NCBI GenBank assembly: GCA_963719525.1
Contig: CAVRCG010000004.1
Coordinates: forward strand, 2,976,001 to 3,040,000
Direction of reading: 5' to 3'
Length of the DNA: 64,000 bases
Origin: Bernardetia sp963719525
GTDB lineage: Bacteria; Bacteroidota; Bacteroidia; Cytophagales; Bernardetiaceae
Shown in pieces: positions 25,023-33,638 of this stretch (position 1 is the stretch's first letter; every line of letters starts with the position of its first letter). The notes under the pieces are model-generated. The model was not told the origin of the DNA. It searched no databases and worked only from the letters and a program-made list of their open reading frames with translations. The position numbers and the translations under genes are program-made.

Positions 25023-25658
25023 ATGAAACACAAAATCCCAGAACCCAAAAATGGAATGCAGTATTTGTATGAAGATATAAAAGAAATTGCAGACCAGTTT
25101 CCTAGTGATTATAAATGGAATTACGAAGAATTGAGTAAATATATTCCTGAAGACCTTTTAGTAAAAGTAGAAATTATCCATAATCGGCTTTTTGTTTATC
25201 CAAGTGGAGGTCTTGAGCATTCAAGAATTTCGATGAATCTACTTAGGGGATTTTATAGTTTTGAGAAAGATAATGACTTAGGACATCTTCTGATGGCTCC
25301 TTTTGACGTACAACTTGACGAAAATAATATTGTGCAACCCGATATTTTATTCGTTGCAGAAAACAATTACAAAATTTTAGAGAAAGCGAAGAGTAATGGT
25401 GCGCCAGATTTGATTGTGGAGATTTGGTTGCCGATGGAGAGTAAAGAAGTAAGAAATTCAAAGAAAAATTTGTATCAAAAAAGTAAGGTAAAAGAGTTTT
25501 GGCAGATTTATCCAAAACAGAAAAGAGTGAGTATAGAAGTTTTGAATCAAAATGGAAAATATGAAATTTTTTCAGAAGCAAAGCAGGAAAGAGTTGTTCA
25601 ATCAAAAGTTTTAGAAGGATTTGAGGTTGATGTTACTGACATCTTTGATTTTGAATAA
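25023..25658 (+). CDS. Uma2 family endonuclease (DUF820)
   Basis: A 211-residue protein of the Uma2/DUF820 family, PD-(D/E)XK-fold nucleases of unknown biological role. Visible catalytic residues: E50 in VKVEIIHN, D107 in VQPDILFV and E133 in LIVEIWLP. The C-terminal VKEFWQIYPKQKRVSIEV strand matches the family's EYWIVDP-type motif with changes. No signal peptide. No obvious partner; a DUF427-like gene follows. Confidence 0.85.
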   Translation: MKHKIPEPKNGMQYLYEDIKEIADQFPSDYKWNYEELSKYIPEDLLVKVEIIHNRLFVYPSGGLEHSRISMNLLRGFYSFEKDNDLGHLLMAPFDVQLDENNIVQPDILFVAENNYKILEKAKSNGAPDLIVEIWLPMESKEVRNSKKNLYQKSKVKEFWQIYPKQKRVSIEVLNQNGKYEIFSEAKQERVVQSKVLEGFEVDVTDIFDFE

Positions 25659-25734
25659 AATCCCTACTATTTTTTGGCTATTTTTTTTGTATTTTAGCTT
25701 ACTCCAAAATTACCATACAACAAACCAAAAAAAA

Positions 25735-26229
25735 ATGAAGCCAGAACCAATTAAGCCAAAAAAAGGACAAGAATCGGTATGGGATTATCCTCGTCCACCA
25801 GCGTTAGAGCCTTTTAACAAAACTATCGAAATATTTTTCAATGGAGAGAAGATTGTACAGACCAATAGAGCGTACCGAGTTTTGGAAACCAGTCATCCAC
25901 CTGTTTATTATATTCCACTTGAAGATATTGAACAAGAATTTTTGGTAGATTCTGATAATTCTACCTATTGTGAATGGAAGGGAAAAGGTTCTTATTTTAG
26001 TTTGAAAGTAGGCGAAAAAGCGATAAAAGATGTTGCTTGGTATTACGATAAACCAAAAGAAAGATTTGAGTCTATTAAAAATTATTTAGCTTTTTATGCA
26101 CATAAAGTAGATACATGTACAATTGATGGAGAAATAGTAATTCCACAACCTGGAAATTTTTATGGAGGTTGGATTACCGAAGATATTGTAGGTCCTTTTA
26201 AAGGAATAGAAGGAAGCTGGGGTTGGTAA
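25735..26229 (+). CDS. DUF427 domain protein
   Basis: A 164-residue protein starting MKPEPIKPKKGQESVWDYPR. DUF427 features: WDYPRPPALEP, FNGEKIVQTNRAYRVLETSHPP (split: FNGEKIVQTNRAYRVLE, TSHPP), YYIP, CEWKGKGSYFSLKVG, WYYDKP, YLAFYAHKVDTC. It is a complete single-domain member of the family. The start is the ATG at 25735: the longer in-frame reading from 25621 overlaps the Uma2 gene and has a poor sequence. Function unknown; some relatives are linked to tetrapyrrole or small-molecule binding. Confidence 0.82.
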   Translation: MKPEPIKPKKGQESVWDYPRPPALEPFNKTIEIFFNGEKIVQTNRAYRVLETSHPPVYYIPLEDIEQEFLVDSDNSTYCEWKGKGSYFSLKVGEKAIKDVAWYYDKPKERFESIKNYLAFYAHKVDTCTIDGEIVIPQPGNFYGGWITEDIVGPFKGIEGSWGW

Positions 26230-26774
26230 GCGATAAGTGGTAAAAATTGTGTGTTCATTAGTCTATCTGCTTGTTTGTAGTGTCTCATTCAATGCTTATC
26301 TTAAGTTTTTAGCATATTGCTCGTATCCTTATTATGTCCGTCAAGTTAAAAGTTTTATCGTTACCCTATTGTGTTAGGAAATTTATAGAAATAGAGAACT
26401 AAGAGAAAAATATATTCATTATTCGTTTAGGAACTACATGGTAGTAGAATTTTGATTTAAAATGCTACCTCTAGTACAACCTTACGAAATAATATTGCAA
26501 GAAATAGATAGCACTTTAATCTGTATGATTTATAAAATCTGCATTCTACAAGAAATAAAACTCAAAATAATCTGTTACTTTCCACAAAAAAATGGATTAT
26601 CAAAGAATAAAATCTTTCAAAATTTTAAATATTACGAATAAAGAAGTAAAAATAATTTTCTTATTTAGCTATATTCTGTAAATTTACCATAACTAAACAA
26701 TTAGACACAAACACATGAGTTATTCATTTCAGAAAACGAAATACTACCTCATCACATAAAAATTTATAGAACCT
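26230..26774. other. intergenic region, no convincing gene
   Basis: 545 bases before pdhB. A 59-codon open frame (26462-26641) exists but has no ribosome-binding site or recognisable features. A run of stops in the other frames and AT-richness argue against coding. pdhB's promoter must lie near 26650-26760; no TAnnTTTG box is clear. Confidence 0.5.
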
Positions 26775-27755
26775 ATGCGAGTAATTCAATTTAGAGAAGC
26801 CTTACGTGAAGCCATGAACGAAGAAATGCGTCGTGATAAAAGCATTTTTTTGATGGGAGAAGAAGTAGCCGTTTATAATGGAGCATACAAAGTCAGTCAG
26901 GGAATGTTGGAAGAGTTTGGTGAGAAACGTGTTATTGATACACCAATTGCCGAATTAGGTTTTACAGGAATTGGCGTAGGTGCAGCTATGAACGGTTTGC
27001 GACCAATTATAGAATTTATGACTTTCAATTTTTCATTGGTTGCTATCGATCAGATTATCAACTCGGCAGCCAAAACGCTTGCTATGTCAGCAGGACAGTA
27101 TGGCGCACCGATTGTTTTTCGTGGACGAACAGGAAATGCAGGACAACTGGGTGCACAACACTCTCAAAACTTTGAAAACTGGTTTGCTAATACACCAGGA
27201 CTTAAAGTTGTTGTTCCAGCAAATCCACATGATGCAAAAGGCTTGCTCAAATCCTCTATTCGTGATAATGACCCTGTTATTTTTATGGAATCCGAAATGA
27301 TGTACGGCGATAAAGGCGAAGTTCCAGAAGAAGAATATCTTATTCCTTTGGGCGTTGCAGAAGTAAAACGGGAAGGAACAGATGTAACCGTTGTTTCTTT
27401 TGGTAAAATCTTGAAACTAGCTCAGCAGGCTGCCGAAGAGTTAGAAAAAGATGGTATTTCTGTTGAAATAATAGATTTGCGAACTGTTCGTCCAATTGAT
27501 TATGATGCCATTATCAAGTCTGTAAAGAAAACAAATCGTTTGGTAATCGTAGAAGAAGCCTGGCCACTTGCTTCTATTGCAACTGATATTACGTATAATG
27601 TTCAACGTCATGCATTTGATTATTTAGATGCCCCGATTCGCAGAGTAAATTCTATGGACGTTCCTTTGAGTTATGCTCCAACACTTATAGAAGCTGTTTT
27701 GCCAAACCTAAAACGTACCATCGATGCTATTAAAGATGTAATGTATGTAAGCTAA
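26775..27755 (+). CDS. pdhB: pyruvate dehydrogenase E1 component, beta subunit
   Basis: A 326-residue E1-beta that, with E1-alpha, decarboxylates pyruvate with thiamine pyrophosphate and passes the acetyl group to E2. Motifs: REALREAMNEEMRRD, GEEVAVYNGAYKVSQGM, DTPIAELGFTGIGVGAAM, IEFMTFNF, GQLGAQHSQ, PANPHDAKGLL, and the C-terminal transketolase-C part VEIIDLRTVRPID. Length is typical for Bacteroidota. pdhA is not adjacent, as is common in this phylum. It depends on TPP, whose maturation enzyme ThiL is also in this window. Confidence 0.95.
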   Translation: MRVIQFREALREAMNEEMRRDKSIFLMGEEVAVYNGAYKVSQGMLEEFGEKRVIDTPIAELGFTGIGVGAAMNGLRPIIEFMTFNFSLVAIDQIINSAAKTLAMSAGQYGAPIVFRGRTGNAGQLGAQHSQNFENWFANTPGLKVVVPANPHDAKGLLKSSIRDNDPVIFMESEMMYGDKGEVPEEEYLIPLGVAEVKREGTDVTVVSFGKILKLAQQAAEELEKDGISVEIIDLRTVRPIDYDAIIKSVKKTNRLVIVEEAWPLASIATDITYNVQRHAFDYLDAPIRRVNSMDVPLSYAPTLIEAVLPNLKRTIDAIKDVMYVS

Positions 27756-27892
27756 AAAAATTATTCACACAAAGAATTATTGTTGTTGTGTCCTTACAAA
27801 CGACCTATAATTCAAAAAATATTTTGATTTCTCAATAATTTAACGAAATTTACAGTTATAAACTGTATTTCAAAACTTATTTCTCTAACAAC

Positions 27893-28516
27893 ATGAAAAA
27901 ACGAACCCTTGCTACTGTATTTTTTTCGATATGTGCTATCGCATTAAGTTATGTCCTTGGAAATAACATAAAGCAGAGCATAGACCAAGAACGTCTCATT
28001 ATAGAATCTGAAGCTCGTGTCATTGAACGTCTAAAAGTTATTCGTGAAGCTCAAAAGACATATCAACTTCGCTATGGAAGATATGCTGCAAATTGGAAAG
28101 ATTTGCAAGATTTTATGAAAGAAGGCGTTATTTATAACGTCAATAAAAGAGAAATTGTAATTCCTAAAGACAAAATTCGTACACTTGAAACTTATTATTT
28201 AGGTGATAGTATTCGTACAATTTATGATACATTAGGTACAATACCTGCAATAAATAGTGTTTTTGAAGAGGGAATCGCTAACTTTAATTTGGATAGTATG
28301 GGCTATATTCCTAATAAAGGCGAAAAACAATTCAAAATGTTTGTAGAGAAAAAACCTACTGGAAAAACAGATATTATGGCAGATTATATTGAAGTAATTG
28401 ATCCTTATCCAGTTAATAAAGAACGTTCGGATGAGAGTTTGAATCGTCGCACAAAATTTTTGCGTTTTGGTTCTTTAAATGAAGTTTCGACGGTCGGTAA
28501 CTGGGAAGATAGATAA
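27893..28516 (+). CDS. membrane-anchored hypothetical with pseudopilin-like N-terminus
   Basis: A 207-residue protein: one N-terminal helix (TLATVFFSICAIALSYVLG), a Glu/Arg-rich coiled region (ESEARVIERLKVIREAQKTY) and the pseudopilin-like continuation QLRYGRYAANWKDLQDF, then an unclassified extracytoplasmic domain. The helix-coil-RYGRYA order resembles the start of type IV pilin and type II pseudopilin proteins, but a prepilin peptidase site (GFTLIE) is absent. Function unknown. Stands alone, with its own terminator. Confidence 0.55.
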   Translation: MKKRTLATVFFSICAIALSYVLGNNIKQSIDQERLIIESEARVIERLKVIREAQKTYQLRYGRYAANWKDLQDFMKEGVIYNVNKREIVIPKDKIRTLETYYLGDSIRTIYDTLGTIPAINSVFEEGIANFNLDSMGYIPNKGEKQFKMFVEKKPTGKTDIMADYIEVIDPYPVNKERSDESLNRRTKFLRFGSLNEVSTVGNWEDR

Positions 28517-28551
28517 AACAAATAAATTTTTCCTCTATAGATTTTTTATAA

Positions 28552-28589
28552 AAACGATTATCAATTTTTTGGTTGATAATCGTTTTTTT
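28552..28589 (+). terminator. terminator after the pseudopilin-like gene
   Basis: AAAACGATTATCAA pairs with TTGATAATCGTTTTTTT around TTTTTTGG. Confidence 0.85.
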
Positions 28590-28780
28590 GTTGAAAAACT
28601 GAATGTAACGTAGCTTACTTGTAAAAATTAAGTGAGTACTATGCTAAAAACTATAAAAAATAAAAAATAAAAATGCCGAGAAATCATATAGATAAGAGCC
28701 ATTTATTAGCTTATTAGCGATTTGCTAATTTTATTATAAAAACTTTATCTATATTTCTTTTAGTATTGAATTTAGTTTGC

Positions 28781-28788
28781 TACTTTTG
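28781..28788 (+). promoter_or_regulatory. possible -7 box (TACTTTTG)
   Basis: Fits TAnnTTTG, 109 bases before the lytic transglycosylase start. The nearest upstream TTG is too close (12 bases) for a canonical -33 element. Confidence 0.35.
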
Positions 28789-28897
28789 AAAGCACAAAAT
28801 CTGAGACTCTTCAATAGAAGCTAAATCTGTTTTTAGTAGTAGAGTAGCATATCTTTTTTATATTTCTTTATATTTCTATTATTTTCCTTACTTTTCT

Positions 28898-29932
28898 ATG
28901 AACAACCGTCTGAAAACTGGTTTGATTTTACTTACTATTGCTTCTTTGTTGGGTTATATTTTAGTAGATAAAATTACCGATGTCTTGAAAAGTGAAATTA
29001 CAACGCTGCCAGAGGGTTATCACAATGTACTTATTCGTGTACCAAAGACATTTGAATTTTGTGGTGAGCAGGTTCCTTTATATGATGAAGAAGTGCGAGA
29101 AAGTTTTGATAAAGAACTCTATATTAATGTTTTTCGCCATTCCTCTACTAGTTTGATAATTAAGCGTTCGGAAAAATTCTTTCCTATTATCGAACAGATT
29201 TTGAGAGAAGAAGGTGTTCCAGAAGATATGAAATATATTGCTGTTATTGAAAGTGGTCTTGAAAATGTACGTTCTTTTGCTGGTGCAGATGGATATTGGC
29301 AATTTATGGAAGAGACGGCAAAAGAATTTGATTTAGAGATTTCGAAGGAAGTAGATGAGCGTTTTCATATCGAAAAGGCAACTCATGCAGCTTGTAAATA
29401 CCTAAAACGTTCGTTCAAGAAATTTGGAAATTGGACACTTGTAGCTGCTTCTTATAATCGGGGGATGGGAGGCATGAATGCTGCACTTCGCAACCAGAAT
29501 GCAATTTCGTATTACGATGTAGCTTTAAATACCGAAACGGCTCGTTATATTTATCGTGCTTTGGCGTTTAAAGAGATTATGCAAAATGCTGAAAAATATG
29601 GTTTTGTAATTCCTAAAGAGTTGCGTTATCCTCCAGTAAAATACAGAAAAATACCTATTGATACTACTGTAAACGATGTTTCTGCACTAGCTGCACAATA
29701 TGGAATGAGTTACAGAACACTAAAATATCACAACCCATGGCTGCTCACAAATAAGTTGAATTTTGACAAAGAAGATATAAGAAAAGGAAAAGTATATACA
29801 CTATTTGTTCCTCAAAACCCACCTATTCCACATTCTAATATTTTGGCGCAGGAGTCTTTGAAGATGCAACAAATGTTAGATTCTATTCTTCACGAAGAAG
29901 ATACAGTAATAGATATTCAGGATATAAAATAA
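28898..29932 (+). CDS. lytic transglycosylase (MltD-like, SLT domain)
   Basis: A 344-residue exported or membrane-anchored peptidoglycan lytic transglycosylase. N-terminal hydrophobic segment LILLTIASLLGYILVDKI, then the SLT domain: catalytic Glu in YIAVIESGLEN (about residue 116), GADGYWQFMEETAKEF, DERFHIEKATHAACKYL, WTLVAASYNRGMGG. A LysM-like tail follows (TTVNDVSALAAQYGMSYRTLK, split: TVNDVSALAAQYGMS, YRTLKYHNPWLL). It cleaves glycan strands, giving 1,6-anhydro-muropeptides. No operon partner is visible. Confidence 0.9.
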   Translation: MNNRLKTGLILLTIASLLGYILVDKITDVLKSEITTLPEGYHNVLIRVPKTFEFCGEQVPLYDEEVRESFDKELYINVFRHSSTSLIIKRSEKFFPIIEQILREEGVPEDMKYIAVIESGLENVRSFAGADGYWQFMEETAKEFDLEISKEVDERFHIEKATHAACKYLKRSFKKFGNWTLVAASYNRGMGGMNAALRNQNAISYYDVALNTETARYIYRALAFKEIMQNAEKYGFVIPKELRYPPVKYRKIPIDTTVNDVSALAAQYGMSYRTLKYHNPWLLTNKLNFDKEDIRKGKVYTLFVPQNPPIPHSNILAQESLKMQQMLDSILHEEDTVIDIQDIK

Positions 29933-29973
29933 AATTTTTATATATTTATTTTGTATTCATATACTAAAATTCC

Positions 29974-30174
29974 TACTGTACCCTACTATTTTTTATAACA
30001 CAAATTATACAGATTAAAATATTACTATTCAGATTAAAATTAGTAGTATTCTTACAATTAATCAAAATTATTTAGCTTCGCTGCCTTTCAGTTGTATTTA
30101 TCTGTATTTTAAATCCTACTAATCCTATAAATCCTTAACTATTCTACCCTACAAAAAAATAATAGGGTACAGTA
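29974..30174. mobile_element. MITE-like element, copy 2 (201 bp)
   Basis: Same inverted ends (TACTGTACCCTACTATTTTT) and internal blocks as 5829-6001. It contains an extra internal duplication of the CAGATTAAAAT..AGTATTC segment. Confidence 0.75.
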
Positions 30175-30297
30175 TAAAATTCCAATAAATGCTGGTAAAG
30201 CATGTTCAAATAAAACTGTTTCCTCAGAATCGTAATCTATCTGAACGATCAAGCCTCTATACCGTTTAAATGTAACAATTTAATTCATCAAATTGAA

Positions 30298-30688
30298 TTT
30301 TTAACTGATCTTACGCAACATCAAAGTTTAGAGAAGTTTAGACGAAATCCACGAATTTACTCGTGGGAAAGTTTATTAAAATTACTCCTTTTATTTTAGA
30401 ATAGAGTAGAAACTGACAACTACGGACAAGTCAAAAAACTAATGACATGAAGCGTAAATAGCGTTTATCAGCAGAATAAAATTTGGTTTTAAAACCTAAA
30501 AAATATTATTCAAATACTTTTTCACTTAAAAATAGAATTTTATTTTTTTCAAGCATTGAGCGTAAGTGTTTTATAATCAACAATTTACTCCATAGTTATC
30601 AGTAGAAACAAAAAAATGAAGAAGGTGGTGGTAGCTTCCACGAATAAATTCGTGGGTTTCATTTTAATTGCGTAACATCAGTTTTTAA
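30298..30688. mobile_element. non-autonomous element with ACTGATnTTACGCAA ends
   Basis: The ends are inverted: TTTTTAACTGATCTTACGCAA at 30298 and its partner TTGCGTAACATCAGTTTTTAA at 30668. Just inside each end is a perfect-stem hairpin, CCACGAATTTACTCGTGG (30349-30366) and CCACGAATAAATTCGTGG (30638-30655). Subterminal hairpins are typical of IS200/IS605-type elements, although true terminal inverted repeats are not. No transposase remains. Classification is uncertain. Confidence 0.5.
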
Positions 30689-30866
30689 TACAAAACACGT
30701 TTCGAAGAACAGCGAAGCTAATTTTACTACATAACCAGTAATTTACTGTAAGATTAGAAACAAAAAAAAATCAAATACAGCTTATATTCTTTTTTACAAA
30801 ATAATTTTAGAATAATAATTAACTACACTTATTTTTAATTTCTAGTTCTCATTTCGTAGTTCTTTC

Positions 30867-31259
30867 TTATCCTTCTGAATGTTTTACTGAAACTAGATTA
30901 ATATTCAAATCTATCGATTCGATATAATCTTCTCCATTTTCCAACATATCATAATCATCTTCTCTATAATGCCAGTTTATTGTAGCATTTCCACCTTTTT
31001 CTTTTTCATATATTTCTAAAGTTTCTAGGAGGTCTTGAAAACGTCTTGAAGTAGCAGTATTAAAATAAGAAAGCTGAAAGTTAAGCACAATAGTTCTGTT
31101 AGGAGTTTCTAAATAGCGTTCTAACCAAGCAAAAACAGGTGCAAAAACTTCTTCTGCGTGTTCGGGATAGGATTGTCCTTCAATACTCAAAACTCCTGTT
31201 TCTCCGTTAAAATCAATTGTAGGGGTAAATTTTTGCCCTTTGAAAAAAAAATTTTCCAT
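30867..31259 (-). CDS. siaC: SiaC-like regulatory phosphoprotein (DUF1987)
   Basis: A 130-residue protein from MENFFFKG, the ATG at 31259, chosen over an upstream in-frame Met because the conserved start follows it. It has the DUF1987/SiaC layout: FFKGQKFTPTIDFNGETGVLSI (split: KGQKFTPTIDFN, GETGVLSIEG), YPEHAEEVFAPVFAWLERYL and VLNFQLSYFNTATSRRFQDL (the phosphorylatable Ser/Thr region). In Pseudomonas SiaC is phosphorylated by SiaB and controls the diguanylate cyclase SiaD. SiaB lies 94 bases upstream; SiaA and SiaD are not seen here. Confidence 0.85.
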   Translation of the reverse strand: MENFFFKGQKFTPTIDFNGETGVLSIEGQSYPEHAEEVFAPVFAWLERYLETPNRTIVLNFQLSYFNTATSRRFQDLLETLEIYEKEKGGNATINWHYREDDYDMLENGEDYIESIDLNINLVSVKHSEG

Positions 31260-31352
31260 AATTTTCGCTATAATTTTAATAGCTAATGCTTTTCTAAATA
31301 GATGGTTCAAAATTACTCATAGAAAGTAGTTCTATCAATAATTTATTTAATT

Positions 31353-31946
31353 TTATGTTTTAATATTTTTGTTTTTTTCTACATTTTTGGGCTGCCAATC
31401 TTTATCTACAGTTACTGTAATAGAAAAAAAACTTAGCTGCTCCGAAACCGTATCAAAATGTATCTCCAAAGGATTCCCAGAACGCCTAACCATATCTATC
31501 AAACCAACGTGCGCTCCTGTACTTGTTCTTCCTTTAGCATTTTTGCGTTCTTGTCTATAGTAATCTGTCAAATGTTCTTTATCCAAACCGTTGATATATT
31601 CACAACGCTCCTCTAAAGCCTCCCTTTGGCGTCCGTTTACCATATTGCCTGCACTAAGAGAGTAGCAATTAGGCAAATCACGTATTGAAACTATTCCCAC
31701 TCCAATATCAGAATTTGTAGTAAAAAAGTGCTTTTTGTCTGCTGAATGGTGGTAAATATTTTGAGCGAGTTCTATAAAAATGGCGAATATTTTACTTTTT
31801 ATGGTCTCTCTATCCGAAATTTTTTCTTTTAGGTTTTCTGCTATTTCTGATAAAACAGATTGCGACAAAGCACCTTGAAAAATAGCTGTAATGCCATTTT
31901 TGTTAAACTCGTTGTAATATTTAGTAATCTGAAAATCGTCGTGCAT
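31353..31946 (-). CDS. siaB: SiaB-like protein kinase (DUF6272)
   Basis: A 197-residue HPK/HATPase-like protein. The N-box-like helix IFIELAQNIYHHSADKKHFF (split: IFIELAQNIYHHS), GVGIVSIRDLP, a KGRTSTGAHVGLIDMVRRSG ATP-lid region and the terminal LSFFSITVTVDKDW are in the order seen in SiaB-type serine kinases. It lies directly upstream of the siaC-like gene on the same strand, an arrangement known from SiaABCD systems. Cytoplasmic. Confidence 0.82.
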   Translation of the reverse strand: MHDDFQITKYYNEFNKNGITAIFQGALSQSVLSEIAENLKEKISDRETIKSKIFAIFIELAQNIYHHSADKKHFFTTNSDIGVGIVSIRDLPNCYSLSAGNMVNGRQREALEERCEYINGLDKEHLTDYYRQERKNAKGRTSTGAHVGLIDMVRRSGNPLEIHFDTVSEQLSFFSITVTVDKDWQPKNVEKNKNIKT

Positions 31947-32302
31947 ATTCTGCCGAAATAGAAAAAAATTAATTAAATAATAATTTCAACGAATAAAAAT
32001 AGGATTTGCTTCGTTTATTTTTGTTTGATAAAAATAGTTTAAAAAATGTATTTATTAAAATAGATTTAATTCGCCTAATTATCACAGAGTTTGAAAAACA
32101 AAATTACTACATAAAAATAGTAAATAGCCTATTTAAACAAACTTTAGATGGATAGTAAATAAGTCAAGCAAATAAGCTATCCACAATTTAATATATATAA
32201 TTCAAAAAACAAATATTGTTTCTACATTTCCTTAAAAAAATTAAGAAAATAAAAATAAAAACCAAACTCAGCTGTACATGTTTAAAGATAAGGATTAATT
32301 AC

Positions 32303-32396
32303 GACCTGTTAAAGCAACAAAGCTAATTACGATTATAACTCATTAACTATCAATAAATTAATAATACAAAATAGTAGCTTATTTAATTTACGTTAC
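32303..32396. repeat. dispersed repeat GACCTGT..AAAGCTAATTACGATT, copy 1
   Basis: Matches 63596-63690 over about 95 bases with gaps (shared GCTAATTACGATT and TTATTTAATT blocks). Confidence 0.65.
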
Positions 32397-32418
32397 CAAG
32401 TACCAAAACAGAAGTATT

Positions 32419-32478
32419 TATATGTATTTCGTTGTCGAACACAAAGTTACAGAGAACAGAGAGAATGAGAATACATTT
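32419..32478. repeat. dispersed repeat CGAACACAAAGTTA, copy 1
   Basis: TATATGTATTTC..TCGAACACAAAGTTACAGAGAACA..GAATGAGAATAC matches 48648-48707. Confidence 0.65.
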
Positions 32479-32496
32479 CTGTACGATCGTCTTCTT

Positions 32497-32610
32497 TCCA
32501 TAAATAAGATTTTTAAACTCTACTTTATGAAAAAAGCAAACTATTATTTTATCAAAAACAAGTTTAATATGCAAAATTTGGAAAATGTCACTCATATTGG
32601 TACTTAAGTT
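32497..32610. repeat. dispersed repeat, CCATAAA hairpin family, copy 2
   Basis: Contains TTTATGAAAAAAGCAAACTA, ATCAAAAACAAGTTTAATATG and GGAAAATGTCACTCATATTGG (split). It corresponds to 63700-63800 and 33476-33620. Confidence 0.65.
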
Positions 32611-32631
32611 CTTATTCTCATTTGTTATTCG

Positions 32632-32639
32632 TACTTTTG
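32632..32639 (+). promoter_or_regulatory. possible -7 box (TACTTTTG) for marC
   Basis: Fits TAnnTTTG, 82 bases before the marC ATG. No -33 TTTG at normal spacing. Confidence 0.35.
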
Positions 32640-32720
32640 TGTCCTCAAAAAAAGACACAAACTAGAAATTATTGTTTTATTCAAGTTTTATCTAATAAAA
32701 AATTAGAAAATATATTAAAA

Positions 32721-33364
32721 ATGGACGACTTAATTAAGTTCGGATTACTTTGCTTTACTACCTACTTTACAATCATAAATCCGTTGGGAGTAATGCCTGT
32801 TTTTATGACCATGACAGCAGACCTTAGTGATGCAGACCGTACAGCAACGGCACGTAAAGCACTAATTACAGCTTTTTTTACGATGGTTGCTTTCGCTTTT
32901 TCAGGACAATTACTCTTTGAGTTTTTTGGTATTTCGGCTGATGCCTTTCGTGTGGTAGGAGGAATAATATTTTTTATGATGGGGTATGATATGCTTCAAG
33001 CACGACTTATTCGTACCAAAATGGAAGAAGAATCTGTCAAAAGTTATGTTTCGGATATTTCGGTTACTCCGTTGGCTATTCCTATGATTTGTGAACTGGT
33101 GCAATCACAAACTCTATTGTGATGATGCAAGATGCCGAAACGTTTGATAAAAAAGCCGTTTTGATTGGTACAATGTTCGTTATTTGTTTGATTACTTTTG
33201 TTACACTTTGGGCTTCTTCAAAAATTTCGAAAATGCTGGGTGAAACAGGAAACAAAATTTTGATGCGCCTAATGGGACTTATCGTAATGGTAGTAGCCGT
33301 TGAGTTTTTTAGAAGTGGATTAAAACCAATTTTGGTAGATATTGTTAAGGCTGCCTCAAACTAA
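32721..33364 (+). pseudogene. marC: MarC family membrane protein, frameshifted
   Basis: MarC/UPF0056-type six-helix inner-membrane protein. The start is the ATG at 32721 (MDDLIKFGLLCFTTYFTIINPLG, split). The first frame runs through ISVTPLAIPMIC and then goes wrong (ELVQSQTLL stop at about 33120). Shifting by one base restores GAITNSIVMMQDAE, the expected continuation of the family's PxAIPMxxGPGAI motif. The rest (VLIGTMFVICLITFVTLW, ILMRLMGLIVMVVAVEF) is intact. A base is missing near TGTGAACTGGTG. Function of MarC proteins is not settled; the original link to antibiotic resistance is not supported. Confidence 0.8.
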
Positions 33365-33369
33365 TTTAG

Positions 33370-33447
33370 AAGGTAGAATTTGAAACCAATTTAGAAGATA
33401 GATTTCAAAAGGTAGAATTTGAAACCAATTTAGAAATTAGATTTCAA
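33370..33447. repeat. 39-bp direct repeat, two units
   Basis: AAGGTAGAATTTGAAACCAA..TTTCAA occurs twice in tandem (units start at 33370 and 33409) after marC. Confidence 0.75.
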
Positions 33448-33475
33448 TAGGAGTGACATTTCTAAATAAAAAAAT

Positions 33476-33620
33476 AATTGCCAATTTTTATTCTGTGCAA
33501 CTGACTTTTTCCATAACATTGGGGTTTGCAAGTTCAACGCTATGGAAAAAATGAACTATTATTTCGTCAAAAACCAGCTCGTGTACAAAATTTGAAAAAT
33601 GACACTCCTATTGACTTCTA
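33476..33620. repeat. dispersed repeat, CCATAAA hairpin family, copy 3
   Basis: ATTCTGTGCAACTGAC, TTTTTCCATAACATTGG, GGTTTGCAAG, CGCTATGGAAAAAA, ATTATTTCGTCAAAAACCAG, AATGACACTCCTATTG, all matching blocks of the 63700-63870 element. It lies 20 bases before mnmE. Confidence 0.7.
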
Positions 33621-33638
33621 AAATCTAAATTTATTTTT

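Larger units (their letters stand above)
28517..28897. other. intergenic region before the lytic transglycosylase
   Basis: Apart from the terminator at 28552-28589 and a possible -7 box at 28781, I see nothing in this stretch. Confidence 0.5.
29933..30866. other. 934-bp intergenic region full of repeats
   Basis: No gene seen. It holds a MITE-like element (29974-30174), an element with inverted ends and two internal hairpins (30298-30688), and a dispersed repeat (30694-30729). Confidence 0.7.
31947..32720. other. 774-bp intergenic region with composite repeats
   Basis: No gene seen. Three repeat blocks can be picked out: 32303-32396 (also at 63596-63690), 32419-32478 (also at 48648-48707) and 32497-32610 (hairpin family, also at 33476, 63700 and 4961). 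A TACTTTTG box at 32632-32639 precedes marC. Confidence 0.65.

Noticed and set aside
26462..26641. 59-codon frame before pdhB
   Set aside because: No ribosome-binding site, no recognisable features, AT-rich; likely chance.
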